From positions 127,494,978-127,558,977 of the forward strand of contig NC_044553.1 in the NCBI RefSeq assembly GCF_007565055.1: a stretch of 64,000 bases of DNA, in the 5' to 3' direction. Within the stretch, counting starts at the first letter, position 1; each line of letters opens with the position of its first letter. Below, in pieces: positions 12,127 to 23,100 of this stretch. The DNA comes from Rhinopithecus roxellana. Lineage: Eukaryota > Chordata > Mammalia > Primates > Cercopithecidae. A program made the translations under genes and the position numbers. Under the pieces are notes generated by a model, which saw only the letters and a program-made list of their open reading frames with translations, did not search any database and was not told the origin of the DNA.

Positions 12127-12960
12127 CACAGGGCCTTTCCAGCTGCAGGCTCCTGCAGCGCACAGTTTCGGCAATGCTCTGCTCCTGCAGTGCAGATGGC
12201 TCCTCCAGCTGCAGGCTCCTGCAGCGCACAGTTTCGGCAATGCTCTGCTCCTGCAGTGCACAGGGCCTTTCCAGCTCCAGGCTCCTGCAGCGCACAGTTT
12301 CGGCAATGCTCTGCTCCTGCAGTGCAGATGGCTCCTCCAGCTGCAGGCTCCTGCAGCACACAGTTTCGGCAATGCTCTGCTCCTGCAGTGCACAGGGCCT
12401 TTCCAGCTCCAGGCTCCTGCAGCGCACAGTTTCGGCAATGCTCTGCTCCTGCAGTGCAGATGGCTCCTCCAGCTGCAAGCTCCTGCAGCACACAGTTTCG
12501 GCAATGCTCTGCTCCTGCAGTGCACAGGGCCTTTCCAGCTCCAGGCTCCTGCAGTGCACAGTTTCGGCAATGCTCTGCTCCTGCAGTGCAGATGGCTCCT
12601 CCAGCTCCAGGCTCCTGCAGCGCACAGTTTCGGCAATGCTCTGCTCCTGCAGTGCACAGGGCCTTTCCAGCTGCAGGCTCCTGCAGCGCACAGTTTTGGC
12701 AATGCTCTGCTCCTGCAGTGCACAGGGCCTTTCCAGCTCCAGGCTCCTGCAGCGCAGTTTCGGCAATGCTCTGCTCCTGCAGTGCAGATGGCTCCTCCAG
12801 CTGCAGGCTCCTGCAGCACACAGTTTCGGCAATGCTCTGCTCCTGCAGTGCACAGGGCCTTTCCAGCTCCAGGCTCCTGCAGCGCACAGTTTCGGCAATG
12901 CTCTGCTCCTGCAGTGCAGATGGCTCCTCCAGCTGCAGGCTCCTGCAGCAGTTTCCCCAG
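12127..12960. repeat. 66-bp minisatellite with alternating A/B units
   Basis: About 12.6 units of 66 bp start at 12127, 12193, 12259 and so on. Type A units begin cacagggcctttccagct; type B begin cagatggctcctccagct; both share a second half containing cacagtttcggcaatgctc. They alternate A-B through unit 9. Units 9 and 10 are both A, and unit 10 (12721-12784) lacks two bases. Unit 13 is partial and decays into flanking sequence. Because 66 is a multiple of three and no unit contains a stop in any phase, all six frames are open. I read this as a VNTR, not a gene. Confidence 0.95.
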
Positions 12961-15900
12961 TGCCCAGCTCCTCAGTGTGAGCATCTCCTCCAGCACCTGG
13001 CTCCTCTGCTACACAGCAGTGGTTATGCCTGGCAGCCAGCAGATTCTACCAGCACCTTCCTTGGGTGATGTTTCAATGGAGTAATTCCCCAGTGAGACAC
13101 CTTCCTGTCAGCAGATCTCTCTGGCAGCTTGGAGGGTAGATTTCTGGCAGGTTTCATGGGTGCAGCTCTGCAGCAACCCCTCTGTCATCCACCAAGCCAT
13201 GGCCATGATTCCTCCTTGGGTAGCTATTTCTTTTTAATGTGCTCCTTTTCTCTGCTATTCCTGTATTTTTCTGTGCACTCTACTTACTAGCCAAGCCTTC
13301 TCTACTCTAATGCCCATCAGTAATTCTCTATATTAAACTTTTCATGTTCAAAGTATGACGCAGCTTCCCTCTTCTGATCTGATCCTGACAGATCCAGGCA
13401 TAAGGCTGTTAGATCTCCTGACTGCAAGCAAGAGACACCAACCCTAGCTGACTTAGAACAGAAAAGAGATTAGTAACGGATAGCTGGGTGTTCACAAAAT
13501 AAAGAGGAGGCCTGAACAGCCAGGCTTGGAAGGCAGAGCCGCTTGAGCCGACCTAGAGTTCCAGGTGCCTAAGCTGATGGGCTCAGCCTCCCCAAAATCA
13601 GGGCCTGAAATGGGATGGGTCAGGAAAGGGAAGGGGAGTGGAGAAAGGAGGAAAAGCTAAGGACACAGTCTCAGCTGGAGGCAGCTGCCGCCTGGCCCAC
13701 AAGGAGCACCAAAGGTCACAGAATCACCCCCATTGGCAGCAAAGGCCCTGGGTCTGACCCAGCTGTCCATCACCCTAGGGAGCGTGGGTCTGAACCTTCT
13801 GGGTAAGGTGGCTCCATATTATCTGGAAAAGGGCAGCGGTGAGCCCTTAGCAGGAACATGACTATGGCTCCCTCCATCACACATCACCAGAGGGGACACA
13901 GAAGGGGGCGGGTGGATGGGGAGTGAGGCGAAGTCCACGTAACACCCAGCCCTGCCCCACCAGCTGTGCAGTGAAACACAGACACGGACTTCCAGGAGAA
14001 GGCGGACAGCTGAAGACCCGCCTGGTGGCTTTTACCTGGGTGACCCCAGGTCCACTCGGCTCCTGGCGTGCCAAGTCTTCACCAGCCTCAGATGCTCCCA
14101 CTGGAGGAACGGGAGAACAGCACACAACAAAATCCTGCCTCCACGGCAAAGGTGCGGCTGCTAGGAGGCCAGGTGGGGCTGTGCTACATTTTCATGTGTA
14201 CATGTGATTTAAAATAGTGCACTCCTGAACTTACTTATATTTGTATTTTCCTTGGCTAGAGAGAAGCCCACTGCGCCCCTCCAAGTCCTGTTGGTGCTGA
14301 AGTAGTATGTAGTTGTGGTTTCTGTTTGCCTCACCCTTGACATTCTATTTCTCAACATTTCAGATAACAGCAGTGTATCCATGTGATATTCTAGAGAAAT
14401 ACAAATTTCTTCACTCCTAGAACTTGAAGGATTTAATGGGATAAAATCAGGAAAGGGGTTATTCCGGAGGCACACAAATGAACAAGATATCACTTTTCAA
14501 GATAGAACGGAACGGGCGTCCAGGAAAAGTGACCCCGTGTGACCTCCTGAGTGCCAATCAGGCTCTGGCCTCTCTCTGGTCAGCCCACACATTCCGTAAT
14601 GCCCACTCTCAGACTAAGAGCTCTTTCCCTGCAGCTGTGGATACCACTTGTTTTTCTGAAAGTCCTTCTGGTGGCCTAAGGTCTACTTTTAAATGCTTCC
14701 ATTTAAATGGGAAAAATAAATATTTTTCTTTTTCTTCCAGGCATATTTAAAATCATAGCATAAACTATGTGTTGGCATCTCATTGAAAGCATGTCAGTGA
14801 GGAGCTCTTCCTTGTCTCAGGTTTGGACCAGCCAGTCTTCTAGACCATTCAACAGCAACACTGAACCAGCCCTATCCCTCCAAAACACAGACACAGACCA
14901 CTTCAAGAATGTGCAGAAAAGGATGGAATAACTACAACTGGTGATGACTTCGATGCTTAAAAGACACACAGTTAGTACAGAGCAAGGTTTGTATGAACAT
15001 AACTATACCATAGTAACTACTGCTAGCTCTATCAGGGCTTAGGGAAACAAAGGAGTATCAGAGATGTCTGAAATATCCTGAATACAAATGACCAAAGGAT
15101 GTTTTCCAGAAACCTAATTTCTAATCCTTGCAAACAGCCAACGTCACTTTAGCTGATTTATTCCAGCTATCATTGAGCAACCATATAGGAGCATGATCAT
15201 GCAAAATCGGTCATTTTCTCAGAATAGGAGGCAAATGTTATCTTCCTGCAGAGAATGTTTTTCCCATTAAAAGTATAAATCCAAGTTGACACGTCTAAAT
15301 TGACCAAGATTTTCTCTGTATGGAAACCAGTCCACACAGCAGTCTAGTTAAATTCCCCGGAGAGGAATCCAGTGGAGATTGGAGTCCCAAAAGGACGCTC
15401 AGGTTATTTTTCCATTATTTTTCAAAAAGCAGCACGTAAAGTGCTACGTCCTATTGGGCAGCATTTTGGTTGTTCGATAGTGGCAAGGTGACCCCAGTGA
15501 CTGCCGGAAGGCTGCTCAGCAGGCAGCCAAGGTCTCCTCTTGTAAGTTCTTTGCAAACTAAAATCTTATGCTACACATCTTTTATCAAAACAACGCAAGG
15601 CACACAGAGATAACTGGAGTTGACTCCACATGCCCTTGTAAATGTTCTGGTCCAAACCCAGGGGATATTGGAAATGGAAGGAACAGAGACCCACCGGCTA
15701 CTCACAGCAGCTTCTCCGGGGACCGAGGGAGAGGAGAGAAACTGGGCTCCTGTGTCCTCATCACCGGGAAACATCCGACCAACCAAGGAAAAACACATTC
15801 CTGGAATTCTGCCTTCAATTCTTGCAATAATAATGCAACGGCCTCAGATCCTTTCCAGTTTTTAGACATAAAGATGCCTGTCTAGCAGCAGGTTTTGCTG

Positions 15901-17515
15901 AATCCCCAGCACAGAAGCAACAGCCAAGTCCTGCTTAAAGGTTTTGTTGTGCAGATCATGAAGCAGAACCAAATTCCTGCATCCATTTGTCCACTTAGCA
16001 TTCATTCATTGATTCATTCTTTCATCCACTCGTTATGGTGAGTAAAAACTAGACCTGCACAAACAGCCTTTCCTCCTGCGTGTCCCCACTGAGAGTGGCA
16101 GCCAACGTGAAACTAGCTACCAGCTGCCGAGGAAGCAATGGGGTGCCTCAAAAAGAGGGTGCACGAACCCACCACACGGCACCTGCACCCTCTCAGGAAA
16201 AATGATGGTGTCAGCTTTTTTACTGGTGACTCTGCTGGAGGAACAAAGTTTAACTGAGTAAAATTAGTGTCTCAATTGTATATTAATTAAAAAAGGAATG
16301 CCATTTGATACACTTTTAAAGATGTTTAGATGGTCATGAAGAGAAGGTGGGACGCAGTCCTGATTTTTCAGTGCACCATCAATAACCAGTTATGTACGGC
16401 TAGAAAATCATAAAGGTATTGCAAACACACGGGATGGTGTGCAGAGGCCCTGAGTCCTGAAAGCACCTGTGGACACCCTGCTCTGATGAGAAGGCCCCAA
16501 TGAGCCCTTTCTGTGGGCTGCGTGCTGCACGCTCATTCTTTAAATAATGCTTTGAGCCCGCAGCTGAGATGAAAGGAGAGTGGATGGAGGATGACGGAAG
16601 CAGTAAGGCAACCCCCACCCCATTACTTAGCATGCTTCCTGAAACACGGGCGCTAGAGGACAGCGAACAAAGAGGCAGCTGCCCACCTGAGCCCTAACCC
16701 CTCAACAAGACCACCCAACCAAGCCAGACAAAGGCCAGAAAGCCCAGCCGTCCCTTTCCTGAGGAGCCAGTGGGCTGGGGCTCCTAAGAACGGGTGAGAT
16801 TCATGGATGAAGAGAAGGGTCAGAAACGCACCAAGCTCCAGTTTCAGATGAAGACTCCGGCGCAACCACAGGCCTTACCGCCGGGCCTGGAGGGACTCTC
16901 ACACCTGATGGTCAAGACCTGACGCGGGCTGAAACCTTTCACTTCTCTAACCAGAGTGACGTGTGGCCATCTGCTTCTCACGCCTCATCCTAGCCAACAC
17001 TGCGAGTGTCGAGTATCGAAAGCGTGTGCTCCACCCTGCGCCCTCCTGGGGAGAGGCCACGTGCCTCCTCTGTACCTCCGCCCTGCACCCTCTGCCACCC
17101 CACCACATGTCCAGCCCCTTCCATCTCTCTCTCCAAACCGAAGGGATCGTTTGCTTCTTGAGATAAATACGTTAAACGAATCCATTGTGTCTGCAGAAAC
17201 GGTTGCTTGGTTGACCATTTCTCTGATCAGGCACAGCACCGAGAGGGCAGTAAGGGATGGACTGTGTGGGTTTCACATCAACCCTGAAACGACACCCATG
17301 TCAGGAAAGGAGGCAAAAGGAGAAGGGGTGAGGGGAAGTGGGTGAGCAGGCCGGGGGCCAGCAGGTCTTTCCTGCCTCTCAGAACAGCTGCGTTGCTCAT
17401 TCTGACCCGGGGGGCTCCGCAGGGGCAGACTCTGTGCTCACTGCAAAGACGGCAGTGATTGATGCCAGGCTGCAGGGCAGCCCCCCGGGTCTGAGCTGGC
17501 TCATTCCTAAGGTGC
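12961..17515. other. Unique intronic DNA
   Basis: The first few hundred bases (to about 13390) continue GC-rich sequence related in style to the minisatellite and may be a decayed LTR ('tattaaacttttcatg'). The rest shows no repeat or exon I can support. A short attcattcattgattcatt tract lies near 15999. Confidence 0.5.
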
Positions 17516-17897
17516 TGTCTTAGGCCATTCTCACGCGGCTATCAAGTATCTGAGGCTGGGTGATTTATAAGAAAAGAGGTTTAACTGCTCACAGTTCTGC
17601 AGGCTGTACAGGAAGCATCTGCTTCTGCGGAGGCCTCAGGAAGCTTCCTTTTAGTAATGGGCAGAAGGCGCATCACATGGTCAGAGCAGAGCAAGCCGGG
17701 GAAGCAGGAGGCCACACAACCTTAACCGGATCTGGTGCAAACTCAGAGCCAGAGCTCACTCATGAGCAAGAGCGTGGCCGAAGCCACTCGTGAGGGACCT
17801 GCCCCATGATCCCGATACCTCCCGCCAGGCCCTACCTCTGAGACTGAGGACCGCATTTTAACAGAGATCTGGAGGGACAAACATCCAAACCATATCA
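17516..17897 (-). mobile_element. MST/MLT1-type MaLR solo LTR
   Basis: It starts tgtcttaggccattctcac and ends ccaaaccatatca, the complement of the MaLR LTR start TGATATGGTTTGG. The flanks ggtgc and ggcac suggest a 5-bp target duplication with one change. Length is 382 bp. Confidence 0.85.
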
Positions 17898-18073
17898 GGC
17901 ACTCCACAAGGTTTGCCAAACACACCTGCAGATCTGGATCTCTCCCTGAAAACGTCCGCCCGAAGACACTCCGGTGTGTCCCTGCAGCACAGGCAGGGAT
18001 CACACTGAAAGGGAACTTGTGTTGGTCGGCTGGTTTCCACTTCTGTCACTGCTCCAACTTCGTCCTCACCTTG

Positions 18074-18517
18074 CAACAGGTGCCTCTCGGGAGTGCAGCA
18101 GGATTTCCAACAGGTGCCTCTCGGAAGTGCAGCAGGATTTCCAACAGGTGCCTCTCGGGAGTGCAGCAGGATTTCCGCACGGGGCAGGAGGGCGGTGCTG
18201 AGGCTTCCTCCAGGCCCGGACACCCTTTACAATCCATCCGGCTTGCTACTGGAATGCAATTTATTCAAGGTTCTCGACAAAGTCGGGGTCCAAGCCGGCA
18301 CTGCAGTCAGCAGGGAAAAGACTTTTTTCTCTTTGGTGGGAAGCAGGGAGACAGAAGATACAGAGACTTGCCCCATCAATCAACTTGAGCATTTTCTTTG
18401 AAACCAGCATTGCCCATAAATCTCTAGTGCTTGTGACGGGCATGCGGGAACATCACTCATAAGTACATGGATGAAACTTGAGACAGTTTAAATCATAATC
18501 TGGAGGGTTTTATGCAG
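18074..18517. repeat. Local duplication, copy 1
   Basis: About 444 bp match 19734-20178 at high identity (roughly 96-97% by eye). The copy starts with three 34-bp tandem units (18074-18175) containing caacaggtgcctctcggg. It then runs through 'ggcaggagggcggtgctgag' to its end at ...ttttatgcag. The sequence is not a named repeat that I recognise. The homology stops abruptly at the same base in both copies. Confidence 0.9.
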
Positions 18518-18994
18518 GATTTTAGTCGGGCTTCGGCAAGGGAGTAATTAAAACTACACATTTCATCCTTTGAGCTCATTCCTCATTGGGGGGACAAAAC
18601 GTATCACGCGTCCCCTGCTGTTTACATTTTGCGGTGCAAAATGACGTCTCAACATTGAACCACGATACAGGAATTCCTTTTCTATTGGGGGATCAGCGAA
18701 TATCAGTGCCAAAAAGATCCTAGATGTATTTTGGCCAAATCCACTTATTTTACAAATAAAGTAATAGCTCCAAAGAAATTAACTTGCTAAATTTCTCTTT
18801 TAGGATTTACTTTATGTTTTAAACACACCCTTTACATTTCAATAAAAGTTAATGGAGCATTGACTAGTAAATACTAACTCTCTACACCTGGCCCTTTTGG
18901 TGCCTACACACGAATATAAAACAACTGGTTAAAGGAGTGTTCACACTTAGTAAAAACCATTCCTGCTCTCAAGCTAAAGATTGACATACTCAGT
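18518..18994. other. Spacer between duplication copies, left part
   Basis: No repeat was recognised. The section 18590-18690 carries several CpGs (acgtatcacgcgtccc). Confidence 0.5.
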
Positions 18995-19319
18995 GTTTTT
19001 TGTTTGTTTTTTGTTTTTGTTTGTTTTTTGAAACAGTCTCTCTCTGTCACCCAGGCTGCAGTGTAATGGCAGGATCTTAGCTCACTGCAACCTCTGCCTC
19101 CCAGGTCCAAGCGATTCTCCCGCCTCAGCCTCCTAAGTAGCTGAGATTACAGGCACCTGCCATCATGCCCGGGTAATTTTTTTTTTTTTTTTTTTTTTAA
19201 GTAGAGATGGAGTTTCACCACGTTGGCCAGGCTGGTCTTGAATTCCTGACCTCAGGTGATCTGCCTGCCTCAGCCTCCCGCAGTGCTGGGATTACAGGCA
19301 CGAGCCACCATGCCCAGCC
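18995..19319 (-). mobile_element. AluS-type element
   Basis: A T/G-rich tail precedes an Alu complement ending atgcccagc. The flanks catactcagt (ending 18994) and catactcagt (from about 19320) form the target duplication. Confidence 0.92.
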
Positions 19320-19329
19320 CATACTCAGT

Positions 19330-19733
19330 CTTTTAAAAGTGGTCAGGGTGAACTCACGAGCACCCGCGTGCCCACGTGCACGTCAAGCAGAGTGGGGTCA
19401 GCTCCCTCTCCTGCGACCCACAACCCCAGACGCTGGCTCCAAAGGGGAGCCCCCGTTTGCACAGCCAGTAGTCCCCTGGGGTGGCCAGGTCTGGAAACTC
19501 CATCATAGGCACGCTCGCGGGACAGGAAGACTCAGAGAACATGACAGCTGCCTTCAGCTGCCCGCGATGGTGGATGAGAGAGATTCTGCAGCACTCCAGA
19601 AGGCAAAGTATAGGGTCAGTGGACAGAAGGAAGGAGGAGGCCGATTTCAGCTTCCTGAGAAGCATCTGTTAGTCATCGGAACTGTTCAAACATGGAAGTG
19701 CCTCCCAGGGATAATGCCAGAGCGGAGGGCAGG
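19330..19733. other. Spacer between duplication copies, right part
   Basis: Unique sequence with a few CpGs and no recognised repeat. Confidence 0.5.
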
Positions 19734-20178
19734 CAGCGCCTCTCTCTCAGGAGTGCAGCAGGATTTCCAACAGGCGCCTCTCAGGAGTGCAGCACGATTT
19801 CCAACAGGCGCCTCTCGGGAGTGCAGCAGGATTTCCGCACGGGGCAGGAGGGCGGTGCTGAGGCTTCCTCCAGGCCCGGACACCCTTTACAATCCATCCG
19901 GCTTGCTACTGGAATGCAATTTATTCAAGGTTCTCGACAAAGTCGGGGTCCAAGCCAGCACTGCAGTCAGCGGGGAAAAGACTTTTTTTCTCTTTGGTGG
20001 GGAGCAGGGAGACAGAAGATACAGAGACTTGCCCCATCAATCAACTTGAGCATTTTCTTTGAAACCAGCATTGCCCATAAATCTCTAGTGCTTGTGATGG
20101 GCATGCGGTAACATCACTCGTAACTACGTGGATGAAACTTGAGACAGTTTAAATCATAATCTGGAGGGTTTTATGCAG
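19734..20178. repeat. Local duplication, copy 2
   Basis: This is the second copy of the 18074-18517 segment in the same orientation, offset by 1660-1661 bp. The first tandem unit is degraded; units two and three are clear. One extra T (7 versus 6 in the run near 19984) and scattered substitutions separate the copies. Flanks on both sides are unrelated to those of copy 1. Confidence 0.9.
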
Positions 20179-23100
20179 CTAAACAGTTTGTTTTCTAGTG
20201 GAAGGGCAAAATATGACATTTAATTTTAACCAATAAAAAAGAGCAGTTACCTCAATGGATCATTGTTTTGTTACAATAGACTGATTAAAAACTCTAATCA
20301 GCTAGATGGCCAGGGTTCAGAACCCACCCAGCCCCGTATACAGCGTGAGAACAGACAGTGCGGTGTTCTCATGCCGTTAGCCACTGGGGCGTCCTCCATC
20401 CAATGATGCAAGGACACCATTCACTGCTCCAGCGATGTGAGAGCAGACGCCTGGTGAACACTGTCACGGTCATAAAAGTCCACAATAAACTCTCAACCAA
20501 CTGGCCTTTCACTTCTTACCAGCATAGACAACACCTGTCTATGTTTACCTTATTGGAAGAAGAAAATATTAAACACAGGCAAGCAACGGCAATTGCCTCG
20601 TTCTTCATAGACTCCTGTTTTGTATGATGACCTTCTCGTCTTTTACATTCAAAATGTGCTACGGATGGCTTCACTCAGGCAAATTGTGTGGAAGTATGGC
20701 CATCGCCCTATTAAGTAAACTAGAGAGTATTTGGTGGCATTTAGTGATTCCCAAAAAAACCTCAGAGACCTATTAGGACCATACAGAAGAAACAATGGAA
20801 CTATCTATATAGTCAGACCCGCTAGGAGACATAAGAGCTGAAGAGAGAAATATACAAACTAGACCAAAGCTATCATTCCCTTTATGGAGGGAAGAAAGTG
20901 TTGTGGCTATTTTCAAGCACATAAAATAATCAGTGAAAGTGGCAAAGGAAGAAAGGTCCCTCCTTCCTTACCCCCTACAGCTCGGTCTCTGTATTTCCAC
21001 TTAGACGTGACTCCTGCTGCCTCATCATTCGATTTTCCTTTTCGGCAGGGACTCACCACAAATAGTCTCTGCATCATCCCCACGCCACCTAACGCTTCAC
21101 ACAGAATGATTCCATTACGTTTACTCAATGGCATGGGCTCACAAAAGCATGTATCCGTTGGCATTCTCGAAGTCTCAGGGAACTTCGAAAGCTGAGCTGA
21201 GTCCTACAAGCGGGAATTGCTTTGCAGCATGTGACAATGACACAGTCCGTTAGTTCCAAGAGCCTGTGGGGCCACGAGCAGTTTCCCAAAGCAGTTTCCG
21301 GAGCAGCACGCCACGTCTTTGTGCACCAACCTGCAAAGGGAAGCTCCAACCCTGCTCAGGGGCCAGGGTGGCCAATGAGGAATCGCACCGACAGGCCAGT
21401 GGGCTACATTCAAGTCGGTGCCAACCCACCCCTTCTCGCTGCAAAATGAAACCAAAGTTCATGGTGGACAAAGACGCACAATGTTCTTAGACAATCTCTC
21501 CTCCTGGGAAAGCTCTTGACAACGAGCAGTTAGATATAAAATGTTAAAAACCAACCGGATTTTAAACTCCCCTTCCTGTCACATAAATTAAAATGCACAT
21601 TTTAAAATAATGTAGTTGCTATTTGTCCGCATCTCTTGGTTTATGACCACATTGTGGATAGTCTAATGTTTAACTTGATAGCATTACTACAGGTTATAAT
21701 TAATTTCTACTTAAGAGAAGAAAATCCAGAAAGAGAACACTGTTCATTCTTCAATAAGCTTTGACTGCACAGAGGTAGCAGGAATGGCCACCTTTTGCAA
21801 CAATGGAATACGGATCCCTAAGCCAACAGCACTCCCAACTGCCTGGTGATTGGCGCAGACATTTCTATTCTCCATGGTGCCACCTGGTGGTCAATAATCT
21901 AACTGCGTCTTAGTTCAGAGTGAACACCATTGTCCGCCGGGACCGAGACCTACGCCCACGGCCGCAAACCCCACCACTCGCCTTCATGCCATCTCAGGAC
22001 CACAGTCCTGGAACACACGTCTCCTCTCGTGGACATCTACTGAAAAAGAGTATATGTTAAATGCCTTTAGGTTTCTTAACAGGGTAAGAGGTGAACAGTT
22101 ACAGTCTTGATTTGGAAATATATCTCCAATTCAATATTTATTGATCCAAATTTTCAAATTGGAATAAAAATGTTATACCAGCTATCAATAGACACTTGGA
22201 AATTATAGCCAACTTAGGATCTCATAACTGGGATTCAGCTTATAAAATAACAGAACGGTGATCGAGACTGATATTTGTCCACCAAAATCCGTTTTGCTGA
22301 TTTTCTACAACAGAAGGGTTGCAGGTGGGAGTATGGTGTCTGCCAGATGGGAACCACGCTTCCAAACCACCTGTCGCTGGCTGTGGCACCAAGACTTGGC
22401 TCTCCTCAAGGGAAACGTAGAGAGCAGTAGGGGTGCCTGCCCTTCAGGCCTTCTTGCTGGCTAGAAAGAGCACGTACAGCAACCTTTGCAGCCTCGCGTT
22501 GGAAGTGACAGAGCCTCCACTGTCATTCTGGTTCCCTGAATGGCAGAGGGCACCAGGGCAGCCTACCAGCCTGAAATGTTCACTTCAGAGTTCTTGTATG
22601 AAGAAATTCCGTATTTTCCAATTCATTGAATTAGTTTGCGTCTCCTGTTATAGCAGCTTAGTTTAACATTCCCCACATGGCAAATCAAGGTCTAAAATTG
22701 TTTTAACAGTGGCCACAGGATTCAAAGTTCATTTGTGTATAGGGTTCATTAATGGTTTTATCGATGACAATGGCTGCATTTAGTCTAAGAGCTTTTCAGA
22801 AATATGTACTATAGCACCACAAAAATAGTTAAGAAGCAATTTCACTTTATACAATATGGCATAATTTTATAGACAGTGCTAATCACTTATCAATTTTGAT
22901 GAGGCCCGTGAACATAGTGGTTTCTAATAGACTAAATCGATCTTAAGCAACGTACAGCTAAAGTTGCAGCAAATCTCTAATCTCTAATTGTTTAAAAATG
23001 TTGGCTCTTGGTTTCCAATATGGCAATTTGACTTTGAAAAAAAAAAAAAGTACTTTCACAGATTGCAACAAATCAAAACAATGACCAGACACTGGACATG

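Noticed and set aside
11777..13084. Six long open frames (290-373 codons) on both strands
   Set aside because: All coincide with the 66-bp minisatellite. Openness follows from a stop-free unit with length divisible by three. No splice context, domain or codon bias favours any one frame.
18074..20178. The two 445-bp copies as paired LTRs of a provirus
   Set aside because: The copies lack TG...CA ends, polyadenylation or primer-binding signals, and the DNA between them shows no retroviral gene.
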